Shown here: piece by piece, positions 7,420 through 17,000 of the stretch
Layout: each line of letters begins with the position of its first letter
Position numbering within the stretch: the stretch's first letter is position 1
From: CAZQDP01 sp964592375
Lineage (GTDB): Bacteria > Bacillota > Clostridia > RUG12999
Length of the DNA stretch: 24,672 bases
Direction of reading: 5' to 3'
Assembly: GCA_964592375.1 (NCBI GenBank)
Contig: CAZQDP010000033.1
Span: 1-24,672, forward strand
Position numbers and translations under genes: made by a program
Notes under the pieces: model-generated
What the model was told of the DNA's origin: nothing
Database searches by the model: none
Seen by the model: only the letters and a program-made list of their open reading frames with translations

Positions 7420-8589
7420 TTGGAAAAGGCCGTAAAAAACAAACGTGTTTTGATCATCGGTGCAGGGACTGCGGGGATTTCTGCCGCAAAGGCGGCGATG
7501 CAGTTGGGTGCCAAGGTTGTGATAGCGGGTAGTGAACCGCATTTGCCCTATTATCGGCCAAGGCTGATTGATGTACTTTTAGGGCATGTATCAATCGACT
7601 CCTTACTTATTCAAAAGCAAGCATGGTATGAGCAGCAGGAAATAGAAGTGATGCTGAGCAAAACGGCGACGCAGTTGGATATACATAATAAAGAAGTTTT
7701 CTTCAGTGATGGCAAAAAGGCCTATTATGATAAGCTCATTATTGCATGTGGGGCTATTCCTAATAGGCCTTCTTTGCCATATATGGGCAAAGTTTTTACA
7801 TTGCGCAGCTTTGAGGATGCCATAGAGATTGCAAGTGCGGCGAAGGAAAAAGGACGTGCCTATATTGTGGGTGGCGGCAGCCTTGGCATTGAAACTGCTT
7901 TTTCGCTTCGCAAGCTGGGCATAGCGGTTTCTATTGCAGATAGAGGGCACTATCTTCTGGGTCGTCAGCTGGATAAAAGCGGCGGGGAGTTTTTGGCAAG
8001 GCGTCTTGCCGAAATTGGCATTACTGTACATATAGACGCGGATTATGCAAAGCCGCAGGAGGAAATGGAAGGGGCTGCTGTGATTGCGGCATGCGGCGTT
8101 TCGCCTGAGATATCGTTAGCAAAGGAGCAAGGCATTGCAACTTCGCGCGGCATGATTGTAGATAGCGGTATGGAAACTTCGCAAGCTGACATTTTTGCCT
8201 GTGGAGATGTGGCAGAGTATATGCAGAGCGTGCCGGGGCTCATGCCTGTTGCCCTTGCGCAAGGCAAAATCGCCGGTCAAAATGCAGCTGGCGAGCAGGG
8301 CATCTATACAAAGCAGGTTTTGGCACCATCACTTAAGGTAGCAGATATTCCGGTAATGAGTATCGGTAATATGACGATGGATGAGGATGCAAAGGCATTT
8401 CGACTTGAAAATGATGAGCGTTATAGCGCTATAATTATCAGTCAAGATAAAATCAAAGGAGCAGCGCTAATAGGAGATATCAGTTTAGGAACAAAAATAA
8501 AAACAGCCATAGAGCAAAATAGGGAGTTTTCGACCGTACAATCCTTTGACCATTTGGTGTCGATGCTTTCGTACGGAAAAACAACGTAG
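7420..8589 (+). CDS. NADH:rubredoxin oxidoreductase-like FAD protein
   Basis: 389-aa pyridine nucleotide-disulfide oxidoreductase fold of the NROR type, transferring electrons from NAD(P)H through FAD to rubredoxin. It shows the N-terminal FAD-binding GAGTAG (residues 14-19 region), the YRPRL block (45-49) typical of NROR-like proteins, a second dinucleotide-binding loop VGGGSLGIE (150-158) and the FAD-contact CGD at 261-263. No redox-active CxxC pair is seen. The start is TTG at 7420, directly after the rubredoxin stop; no ATG is available before the first FAD loop, and GAGGTG lies 9 nt upstream. The neighbours (rubredoxin and flavodiiron protein) make rubredoxin the likely acceptor, though nitrite-reductase-like NirB relatives share the fold. 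Confidence 0.9.
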   Translation: MEKAVKNKRVLIIGAGTAGISAAKAAMQLGAKVVIAGSEPHLPYYRPRLIDVLLGHVSIDSLLIQKQAWYEQQEIEVMLSKTATQLDIHNKEVFFSDGKKAYYDKLIIACGAIPNRPSLPYMGKVFTLRSFEDAIEIASAAKEKGRAYIVGGGSLGIETAFSLRKLGIAVSIADRGHYLLGRQLDKSGGEFLARRLAEIGITVHIDADYAKPQEEMEGAAVIAACGVSPEISLAKEQGIATSRGMIVDSGMETSQADIFACGDVAEYMQSVPGLMPVALAQGKIAGQNAAGEQGIYTKQVLAPSLKVADIPVMSIGNMTMDEDAKAFRLENDERYSAIIISQDKIKGAALIGDISLGTKIKTAIEQNREFSTVQSFDHLVSMLSYGKTT

Positions 8590-8621
8590 CGCCTCATGGT
8601 TAAGAAAAAAAGGATGGGATT

Positions 8622-9749
8622 ATGTCTGCGATAAAAATTGCTGAAAATGTATATTGGGTTGGGAGCGTAGATTATGATATTCGGGAGTTTCATGGATATT
8701 TAACGCCATTTGGCACATCATATAATGCATATCTTGTGATCGATGAAAAGATTACGCTCATCGATTCCGTAAAGGCACCATTTTATGAAACAATGGTTGA
8801 AAATATCCGTGAAATTGTGCCGGTAGAAAAAATCGACTATATTATTTCAAATCATGTGGAACCGGATCATTCCGGCTCCATTGGCAAGGTAGCCGCGATA
8901 GCAAAAGATGCGATAGTGTTTACCTCGGTGAATGGGGAAAAAGGACTAAAGGCGTATTATGGAGAAGGTTGGAACCTCAAAGCGGTTAAATCAGGTGAGC
9001 GCATCTGCTCCGGCAAGTACTCCTATACCTTTTTGCATACGCCAATGGTACACTGGCCCGATAATATGGTAACATACATGCAGGAGCAGAACATTTTGTT
9101 TTCGAATGATGCCTTTGGACAGCATATTGCACGTGCTTGTATTTTTACCGATGAAATTGACCAGGAAGTTATTTTTGAGAGAGCAAAGGATTATTATGCA
9201 AATATCGTACTGCCTTTCGGGGCACCGGTTGAGCGCGTATTGCAAGAGGCAAGCAAGCTTAAGATTGATATCATTGCCCCAAGCCATGGGCTTGTATGGA
9301 GAAGAGACCTTGTCAAAATCATTGAAAAATATGCCGCATGGGCACAGAATAAAACGGATGAAGCAAAAGCAGTCATTGTTTTTGATACCATGTGGGATTC
9401 CACAAAGATGCTTGCCCAGCAGCTTTTTGAGGAACTAAAGCGCAGTGGCATTACTGCGAAGATAATGAATGTAAGGGAATATCATATTTCGCAAATCATG
9501 GCAGAGCTCATCGATGCAAAATATATCTATGTGGGCTCGCCCACACTAAACAGAAACATGATGCCTACAATTGCAGGCTTTTTATGCTATATGAAAGGGC
9601 TCGCACCCAAAAAAAGAATTGGCAGAGCATTTGGTTCATATGGCTGGAGCGGTGAGAGTATTCCTCAGATTGAAGCAGTGCTTAAAGAGTGCGGCTTTGA
9701 AATGCAGGAAAGTATCAAAGCTTGGTACAGACCATCGATAACACTTTGA
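8622..9749 (+). CDS. Flavodiiron protein (rubredoxin:oxygen oxidoreductase)
   Basis: 375-aa flavodiiron protein that reduces O2 (or NO) to water (or N2O), protecting anaerobes. The N-terminal metallo-beta-lactamase-like domain (about 1-248) keeps the whole di-iron set: H78, E80, D82 and H83 in NHVEPDHSGS, then H144, D163 and H222. The C-terminal flavodoxin domain (about 249-375) has the FMN loop DTMWDSTKM and SPTLNRNM/GSYGWSG. The protein ends soon after KAWYRPS, about 20-25 residues short of many FprA-type homologues that carry one more helix. AGGATGGG precedes the ATG. NO versus O2 preference cannot be read from the sequence; the rubredoxin and NROR genes upstream point to O2. Confidence 0.95.
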   Translation: MSAIKIAENVYWVGSVDYDIREFHGYLTPFGTSYNAYLVIDEKITLIDSVKAPFYETMVENIREIVPVEKIDYIISNHVEPDHSGSIGKVAAIAKDAIVFTSVNGEKGLKAYYGEGWNLKAVKSGERICSGKYSYTFLHTPMVHWPDNMVTYMQEQNILFSNDAFGQHIARACIFTDEIDQEVIFERAKDYYANIVLPFGAPVERVLQEASKLKIDIIAPSHGLVWRRDLVKIIEKYAAWAQNKTDEAKAVIVFDTMWDSTKMLAQQLFEELKRSGITAKIMNVREYHISQIMAELIDAKYIYVGSPTLNRNMMPTIAGFLCYMKGLAPKKRIGRAFGSYGWSGESIPQIEAVLKECGFEMQESIKAWYRPSITL

Positions 9750-9776
9750 CGTTGCCAAAGGAGGCGTATTGTAATT

Positions 9777-10259
9777 ATGTGTGAGAATAAGCTTGACCAT
9801 CAGCTTTTAGAGCAGCTCGACAAGTATATAGAGCAGCTGCCAGATAAAAAAAGTGCACTCATTCCGTCGTTGCATTTTGCCCAGGAGATTTTCGGTTATT
9901 TGCCCATGGAGATTCAAATGCATGTGGCAAGAACGCTTGGCATTCCTTCTGCAAAGGTAAACGGAGTGGTTACCTTTTATTCTTATTTTACGGAGAAACA
10001 AAGAGGAAAGCATACCATCAATGTTTGCCTCGGGACTGCCTGCTATGTACGTGGATCGGATAAAATTATCAAAAAATTAGAGGAAAAATTAGGCGTGGGT
10101 GCAGGGCAAACCACGGCGGATGGCCTCTTTACCCTCGATTCCCTGCGCTGCGTTGGTGCTTGTGGACTGGCACCCGTTGTCATTGTGGATGGCAAGGTGT
10201 ATGGACGGGTTACTCCTGAAAATGTAGATCGCATTATTGGTGAAGTTGGGGAGGAATAA
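9777..10259 (+). CDS. hydC: HydC, NuoE-like [2Fe-2S] subunit of the NAD-linked [FeFe] hydrogenase
   Basis: 160-aa thioredoxin-fold [2Fe-2S] subunit (NuoE family), the gamma subunit of trimeric or tetrameric electron-bifurcating hydrogenases. The helical N-terminus with the FGYLP and GVVTFYSYF blocks is followed by cluster ligands C84, C89, C125 and C129. The start is 27 bp after the flavodiiron stop with AAAGGAGG about 12 nt upstream, a long but usable spacing. The next gene overlaps or abuts its stop, and hydB and hydA follow, so the subunit assignment comes from both family and order. It would equally resemble a formate dehydrogenase or complex I NuoE if taken alone. Confidence 0.92.
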   Translation: MCENKLDHQLLEQLDKYIEQLPDKKSALIPSLHFAQEIFGYLPMEIQMHVARTLGIPSAKVNGVVTFYSYFTEKQRGKHTINVCLGTACYVRGSDKIIKKLEEKLGVGAGQTTADGLFTLDSLRCVGACGLAPVVIVDGKVYGRVTPENVDRIIGEVGEE

Positions 10260-10261
10260 TG

Positions 10262-10639
10262 ATGGCAAAAATTAAATCCTTAGAAGAACTGAAAAATTTG
10301 CGCAATCATGTCAAGGACTTAACACAGCTCAGAGACACGGAAAATAAAAGAGCCAAAGTGCTGGTATCCATGGCAACCTGCGGCATTGCAGCCGGTGCCA
10401 AGCTTACCCATATGGCGATTATGGAAGAGCTTGCGGCGCGGGGCATTACGGATGTCACCGTATCTGCTTGCGGATGCATGGGCGTTTGCTATGCAGAGCC
10501 TACCGTTGAGGTACAGATGGAAGGCATGCCGCCTATTCTCTATGGCCGTATTGGTGCGGACGAAGGGCGAGACATCGTGGCAAAGCATATTATGCAAGGC
10601 GAATTATTGCAGGATCATATTATAGAAAAACCATTCTAA
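10262..10639 (+). CDS. Small thioredoxin-fold [2Fe-2S] ferredoxin-like hydrogenase accessory subunit
   Basis: 125-aa protein with a helical N-terminal stretch (about 1-30) and a thioredoxin-like [2Fe-2S] ferredoxin domain, whose likely ligands are C40, C70, C72 and C76 (only four cysteines are present). Proteins like this sit between hydC and hydB in several clostridial hydrogenase operons; its place matches hydD of Acetobacterium-type operons, but I do not assign the symbol. Two starts exist: ATG 10259 overlaps the hydC stop by one base, while ATG 10262 has GGGGAGGA 6 nt upstream and is preferred. Its exact electron-transfer role is unknown. Confidence 0.85.
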   Translation: MAKIKSLEELKNLRNHVKDLTQLRDTENKRAKVLVSMATCGIAAGAKLTHMAIMEELAARGITDVTVSACGCMGVCYAEPTVEVQMEGMPPILYGRIGADEGRDIVAKHIMQGELLQDHIIEKPF

Positions 10640-10652
10640 AGGAGATAAGAGC

Positions 10653-12455
10653 ATGAAGTTACGATATAGAATGCATCTACTCATTTGCGGTGGTACAGGC
10701 TGCCAGGCGTCTGATAGCGCAGGCATTATCGCAAATTTTGAAAAGCTTATCCTCCAGCACGGTTTACAGGACGAAGTGCAGGTTGTGAAAACAGGCTGTT
10801 TTGGCTTTTGCGCCAAAGGGCCCATTGTAAAGGTGCTTCCCGACAACGTGTTTTATGTTGAGGTAAAACCGGAGGATGCAGAGGAAATTGTTTTGGAGCA
10901 TGTCGAAAAGGGCAGGACCGTTTCTCGTCTGCTATTTGTTGAGCCTACGAAGGACAAGCCGGTGATGGAGCATAGCAGTATGCAGTTTTACAAAAAGCAA
11001 ATGCGAATTGCACTGCGAAACTGCGGTGTAATTGATCCGGAATCAATTGATGAATACATCGCAAATGACGGTTATATGGCCCTTGGTAAGGTTTTGTCGG
11101 AAATGAGCTGTGTGCAGGTTATCGATACAATGAAAAAAAGCGGTTTAAGAGGTAGAGGCGGCGGCGGATTTCCCACGGGTTTAAAGTGGGAGGCCGGCTT
11201 CGTGGTACAAAATGATGAAAAGTACATTATATGCAATGCAGATGAAGGCGACCCCGGCGCATTTATGGACAGAAGTATTCTGGAGGGTGACCCCCACAGT
11301 ATTTTAGAAGCCATGGCCATTGCGGGCTATGCGGTGGGTGCAAACTACGGATATATCTATGTGAGAGCGGAATACCCCTTGGCGGTGCAACGCTTGCAAA
11401 CGGCTATTGTGCAAGCAAGGGAGTATGGCCTTTTGGGGCATGATATCATGGGATGCGGCTTTGATTTTGATGTAGATATTAAGCTGGGTGCCGGTGCTTT
11501 TGTATGCGGCGAAGAAACAGCACTTATTAATTCTGCACAGAGTGAGCGAGGCGAGCCGTCCAACAAGCCGCCGTATCCGGCTGTAAGCGGACTTTGGGAC
11601 AGACCGACCATCGTGAATAATGTGGAGACGCTATCTAATGTTCCGGTGATTATCAATAGGGGGCATGAATGGTTTGCCTCCATCGGCACGGAAAAAAGCA
11701 AAGGCACGAAAGTGTTTGCCTTGGCAGGGAAAATTAACAATGTGGGGCTCGTTGAGGTTCCTATGGGCACAACATTGAGAGAGATTATCTTTGAAATTGG
11801 CGGCGGCATTATGGAAGGAAGAGAATTCAAAGCAGTGCAAACCGGCGGACCCTCGGGTGGTTGCATTCCCAAGGAGCTTTTAGATACTCCGGTGGATTTT
11901 GATACCCTCAGTGCCATCGGCTCCATGATGGGCTCCGGCGGGATGATTGTAATGGACGATACGGATTGCATGGTAGATTTTGCCAAGTACTATTTGGAGT
12001 TTACCATGGAGGAATCCTGCGGAAAATGCACTCCTTGCCGAGTAGGCAACAAGCGGCTTTATGAAATGCTCACAAAGATAACGGAGTTTAGGGCAACGGA
12101 AAAGGATCTTGTAAAGTTAAAGGATTTAAGCGAAATCATCAAGGACACTGCACTGTGTGGCCTAGGACAGTCATCTCCCAATCCAGTACTCAGTACCCTT
12201 CGATATTTTTATGATGAATATTTGGCCCATGTGCGTGACAAGGTATGCCCTGTGGCTGAGGAAAAGAATAAAGAATATTTTTATATACTGGAAGATAAAT
12301 GCATAGGCTGTACCGCATGCGCGAAGGTGTGTCCGGTCAGTTGTATTGTGGGTAGCGTGAAAAAGACGCATGTCATTGATCAAGAAAAATGCATCAAATG
12401 CGGCGCATGCTATCAAACCTGCAAGTTTGCTGCCATTGAAAAGAGAAAGGGGTGA
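10653..12455 (+). CDS. hydB: HydB, NuoF-like NADH-binding flavoprotein subunit of the electron-bifurcating hydrogenase
   Basis: 600-aa subunit that binds FMN and NAD(H) and is the proposed bifurcation site between NADH and ferredoxin. Order of parts: N-terminal [2Fe-2S] thioredoxin-like domain (C12, C17, C49, C53); FMN/NADH-binding core with GRGGGGFPTGLKW near 166-178, the NADEGDPGAF block and GAGAFVCGEETALINS; [4Fe-4S] ligands SCGKCTPC (C456, C459, C462) plus C502; and a C-terminal double [4Fe-4S] ferredoxin domain (C550/553/556/560 and C580/583/586/590). This extended architecture is the HydB type rather than plain NuoF. AAAGGAG lies 9 nt before the ATG. Its stop overlaps the region of the hydA ribosome site, so translation is likely coupled. 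Confidence 0.96.
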   Translation: MKLRYRMHLLICGGTGCQASDSAGIIANFEKLILQHGLQDEVQVVKTGCFGFCAKGPIVKVLPDNVFYVEVKPEDAEEIVLEHVEKGRTVSRLLFVEPTKDKPVMEHSSMQFYKKQMRIALRNCGVIDPESIDEYIANDGYMALGKVLSEMSCVQVIDTMKKSGLRGRGGGGFPTGLKWEAGFVVQNDEKYIICNADEGDPGAFMDRSILEGDPHSILEAMAIAGYAVGANYGYIYVRAEYPLAVQRLQTAIVQAREYGLLGHDIMGCGFDFDVDIKLGAGAFVCGEETALINSAQSERGEPSNKPPYPAVSGLWDRPTIVNNVETLSNVPVIINRGHEWFASIGTEKSKGTKVFALAGKINNVGLVEVPMGTTLREIIFEIGGGIMEGREFKAVQTGGPSGGCIPKELLDTPVDFDTLSAIGSMMGSGGMIVMDDTDCMVDFAKYYLEFTMEESCGKCTPCRVGNKRLYEMLTKITEFRATEKDLVKLKDLSEIIKDTALCGLGQSSPNPVLSTLRYFYDEYLAHVRDKVCPVAEEKNKEYFYILEDKCIGCTACAKVCPVSCIVGSVKKTHVIDQEKCIKCGACYQTCKFAAIEKRKG

Positions 12456-12460
12456 GATGC

Positions 12461-13914
12461 ATGGATGTAAAGATAAAAATAAACAATAAGGAAATCACTG
12501 TGCCGCAGGATACTACAATTTTAGAGGCGGCAAGAAGCATCAATATTAACATACCCACCCTTTGTCATTTAGATTTACACGATTTTAAAGCCGTCAATAA
12601 AGTGGCTTCCTGCCGCGTATGCATGGTGGAAATTGAAGGCAGGCGAAACCTTGCACCATCCTGTTCTACCTTTGTATCTGAGGGGATGGTCATCAAAACC
12701 AATACCCCAAGAGTAGTGAAGGCAAGGCGTACCATTGTGGAGCTTTTACTGTCCAATCATCCAAGAGACTGCTTGATTTGCGAAAAAAACCGTAAATGTG
12801 AGCTTCAAAAGCTCGCAGCCGAGCTTTATATCAGAAGGGAACTTCACTATAAGGGAGAAAGAGCACTTCACCCAAAGGATGCTTCCTCTTTGTCCATCTA
12901 CCGCAATCCGGATAAGTGTATTATGTGCCGCCGGTGCGAGACGATGTGCAACAAAGTACAGACCTGCGGGATACTCTCTGCTATGGGCAGAGGCTTTGAT
13001 ACAGTGGTGGGGCCTGCCTTTGGCTTGCCTATGAAGGACACCATGTGTACCTACTGTGGGCAGTGTGTGGCGGTATGCCCCACAGCATCTCTCACCGAGA
13101 TGAACAGTATCGCACAGGTGTGGGATGCGCTCAATGACCCCACAAAGGTTGTTGTGGTGCAAACGGCACCGGCAGTGCGCGTTGCACTTGGGGAAGAGTT
13201 TGACATGCCATTAGGCACCATTGTCACCGGGAAAATGGTATCAGCCCTTCGGGCACTCGGGTTTGTCAATGTATTTGATACGGATTTTGCAGCGGACCTG
13301 ACCATTATGGAGGAAGCCCACGAGTTGATAGACAGAGTAAAAAATGGTGGAAGGCTACCAATTCTCACCAGCTGCTGCCCTGCGTGGGTGAAATTTTTTG
13401 AGCATCAGTTTCAGGATTTACTCGATATTCCATCCACTTGCAAATCGCCTCATGAGATGTTCGGCGCCATTGCAAAATCATATTATGCAAATAAAATCGG
13501 CGTGAAGCCTGAAAATATGGTGGTGGTATCCGTCATGCCCTGCCTGGCCAAAAAATATGAAGCCGCAAGGCAGGAGCTTGCAGATGCAAAAATCAAGGAT
13601 GTGGATTATGTCATCACTACCCGTGAGCTTGGCATGATGATACGAGAAGCGGGTATTGATTTTGAAAATTTAGAGGACAGCGATTTTGATCATCCTCTGG
13701 GGGAGTCTACAGGAGCAGGGGTGATATTCGGTACGACAGGCGGCGTTATTGAAGCGGCACTTCGAACAGCCGTGGAGCAGCTGACAGGCAGAGCCCTTGA
13801 AAAAATAGATTTCATGCAGCTGCGTGGTTTTGAAGGTATTCGAGAGGCCGAGGTAGAGGTGGACGGCATGACGCTGCGTATCGGTATTGCTCATGGGCTT
13901 GGCAACGCAAGGCA
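12461..13914 (+). CDS. hydA: HydA, catalytic [FeFe] hydrogenase subunit (3' end lost in assembly gap)
   Basis: First 484 residues of the H2-evolving/oxidising subunit. N-terminal [2Fe-2S] domain C35, C51, C54, C68; His-ligated [4Fe-4S] H100, C104, C107, C113; two ferredoxin-type clusters C153-C163 and C196-C206; then the H-cluster domain with motif L1 TSCCPAW (C305 proton-transfer residue, C306 ligand) and L2 MPCLAKKYE (C361). The third motif, with the last two H-cluster cysteines, should lie about 10-20 residues further and falls in the run of N, so the protein is cut by the assembly and not by mutation. The start ATG 12461 has AAAGGGG about 9 nt upstream; a GTG at 12452 in the hydB end is less likely. 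The frame continuing after the gap belongs to a different gene. Confidence 0.95.
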
Positions 13915-14014
13915 NNNNNNNNNNNNNNNNNNNNNNNNNNNNNNNNNNNNNNNNNNNNNNNNNNNNNNNNNNNNNNNNNNNNNNNNNNNNNNNNNNNNNN
14001 NNNNNNNNNNNNNN
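13915..14014. other. Scaffold gap of 100 N
   Basis: A run of exactly 100 N, the usual placeholder for a gap of unknown size. It hides the 3' end of hydA and the start codon of the protease gene. No repeat is shared by the two sides, so adjacency of the two genes rests on scaffolding only. Confidence 0.97.
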
Positions 14015-17000
14015 AAATCCTATTTCAGACAACTCAAAGCGATTTTATTTCTTTTCTTATTCACGCTCAATATGTTCAGCTTTACCATTTTGGGTGAGAC
14101 AACCTCTGAAAACACAGGTGAGGTGAATTTTTCCGATAAAATAAGTACGGACTTTGATGAGAGCAATTTAGATGTTGATATTTCCAAGATTATTGATTGT
14201 CCTGCAAATGCAAAGGATTATTCTGAGATAAAACCCACGCGAACGGTTATGCAGATTATTAATATGAAATTTTATCAGTGGCATGAATACGAGGTTGGCA
14301 CTGAGGGGTGCTATTATATTGTGTTAGAAAAGCCGGAGCAGAAATACTTGACTAGAGTGCAATCACTTCAGTTGCTGGCAAGCTCGGCACAGTGGAAATT
14401 CCAGCAGATTGTTAGCCAGCCAAGTAATCAAAAGCCGTTTAAATTTAGCCAAAATTATCGCACAAAAGAAATTGTTTTTAACGAGTCACAAATAAAGGGT
14501 CGAACAATCAATGAGGTTGCGCCGATTACCATGGCGAATAAAAGCATGGTAGCGGCCAGTAGATACAATACCAACGCAAAGACACACGCAAGTGTTTTAA
14601 TTGATGAAAAAGGCGAGGATACTGCCCAGAAAAAGAATGAAGTTGCACAAGGAGGAAGCGGACTTTCCATCCCAAGCAGTGCAGAAGAATTTCCGATACT
14701 TGGGAATATTGCAAATGGAGTAGATGAACGCTCAATTGTATCAAACACAACAGTAAAACCATACAATGCTGTCGGTTTCATGGAAGTGAGTACCGAAGGT
14801 GGAGAGATGTATCGTGGATCCGGCTGCCTCATCAGTCCCTATACTGTGCTTACAGCAGCTCATGTGCTTTTTGACGGAACAGATGGAGGCTTTATGGAAG
14901 AGGTAACATTTGTTCCGGGGCTTGATGTTTCATTGGATATAGAAGAGCCTTATGGATATCAAACTGTTTCTGAATATAGTCTTTTCGTGCCTACAGAGTA
15001 TGCAGAAGAAGATAATGGAACCAATAGTTTAGCACTGCTCCCGTATGATTACGGATTTATGATATTAAACAAGCCATTTACTGGAATTACGACCTTTATG
15101 CCAATTGCATTTAATTATAGTTCTTCAACAATTAATGTGGTTGGGTATCCTGCATCTGTTCGTGGAAAAAGTACATATGCAATGTATGAATCTATTGGTA
15201 ACACTTTAATCACCTATTCAGATGGAGTCATCGAATATGATGCATATATATCTGGAGGGAACAGTGGAGGACCTATCACAATTGAGAATAATGGTGTGCC
15301 AAGTAAATTAATTGGTGTGGCTACTTCAACAGCTTATAACAACAGTACCAAAAAAAAGTGTAGTTTAGGACCTTACTTGTATTCCGGAAACAGCAACAGT
15401 TTTAGTGAAGTGCTGAGCTTAGCACCGCCGGTTGCCTCCAGTGCCTATATATCTGGTGTTTTAAATGTTGGGCAGGTATTAACAGGACATTACAAATATA
15501 AAGATGCCAATGGCGATGCGGAGTTACAGGAAGCTACATATTTCGAGTGGTATAAAAGTAATTCGGAAAATGGTGTATACACACTGATTGAAGATGAAAA
15601 CAGTGCAACCTATGAAGTAAGAGCAGAGGATAGTGGCTGCTACATTAAATTTAGCGTAGAACCTTGTTCGGAGAATCCACCATTTTATGGATCCTCATTG
15701 ATGAGCAAAGTAGCCGGTCCGGTGATGGGCCCAGCCGCACCGGTGGCTGAGAATGTAAAAATATCGGGAGCTGCGACTGTGGGAGGAACAATTACTGCTA
15801 GCTATACTTATAAAGATATCAACGCAGACGCGGAAAGCGGAAGTGAATATCGCTGGCTTGCTGCTAGCACAANNNNNNNNNNNNNNNNNNNNNNNNNNNN
15901 NNNNNNNNNNNNNNNNNNNNNNNNNNNNNNNNNNNNNNNNNNNNNNNNNNNNNNNNNNNNNNNNNNNNNNNNGCGGAAAGCGGAAGTGAATATCGCTGGC
16001 TTGCTGCTAGCACAATTGGGGGAGAGTACGTACCGATTAGTCATGCAACAAGCAAAACGATCACACTCACGGGCCTTGAAAAAGATAAATTCATTAAATT
16101 TGAAGTTATCCCCCAAAATGCCGCCGAGCCAAAGCGTGGATTGCCAAGCCGAAGTGTGGCAATCGGTCCGATTACACAGAAGCCTGTTGCGCCAAAAGCA
16201 ACATATGTTGGTATTTACTATCAAAAGATAGACTCGCAAGCAGCGAAAGCAACTGCTTTTTCAGGTGATATACGAGATATGAGCAATGAGAGTACAATGA
16301 ATGTTATGAACACTACCAACAACTCAGCAGGATCTGCTGGCGGAGGTAGTAGTGTGCCAATTGTTTTTACACTAGATACAGACGAAGAATACTTAGGTAT
16401 TTATGAATATGATGATTTTGATGGTGATAAGGAAAGTGGCACTACGTTTCGATGGCTAAGGTCAAGTTCATTAACGGGTTCCTACGCAGCAATCCCTGGA
16501 GCTACCGGATTGACATACAAGCCTACTTCCTCTGATGTTGGCAAATATATTAAGTTTGAGGTAACACCGAAAACAACGGTGTTTCCAACTGCCGGAGCTG
16601 CTACTTCAAGTGATGCAATACAGGCTAAAATTGTCGAATACAAAATTGGTTATTTAGCTCGAATGAAAATGTTAAACGATTTAAGCGAAGATACTATTTG
16701 TAGAATATTGACATCAAGTGGAAAGTGGGAAAACTACACCCTTTCGCACAGGGTGGAAATTGACGGGAAATTTAGATCCATAGATAGTATGGAACTTGAT
16801 GAACTGGTAAGCTACCTACCAGTTGGGACTTTTGTAGATGAGGATGACATCATACGCTGCTATGAAATGGTTCAATACACGATCTCTAGTGAGGGTTTAA
16901 TATCACGAATTAATTTCATTTCAAATACAGGAGCACAAAACATTACTTTAAATGCTAACACATACAATACTAAGAATAAGAAATTTGAGCCATCGGGCGT

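Larger units (their letters stand above)
15421..16635 (+). repeat. Three Ig-like tandem modules in the protease gene
   Basis: Each module runs from a xISGxxxVG-type strand through a Y-[KD]-D acidic turn and W-[YL] core to a (Y/F)IKFxVxP strand. The turns are DANGDAE (15503), DINADAE (15815) and DFDGDKE (16414). The first two are spaced 104 codons; the second and third are 152 codons apart after removing the duplicated gap flank, because a 48-residue Asn/Ser/Gly-rich linker lies between. The pattern hints at calcium binding, which is an inference. Confidence 0.7.

Noticed and set aside
11357..11986. 209-codon antisense frame inside hydB
   Set aside because: It is the mirror of a strongly conserved coding region, has no ribosome site and no recognisable motif.
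12452..16231. One continuous frame spanning both N runs, encoding a hydrogenase fused to a protease
   Set aside because: It is open only because the placeholder Ns are translated as unknown residues. The left part is HydA without its end and the right part begins with a signal peptide.
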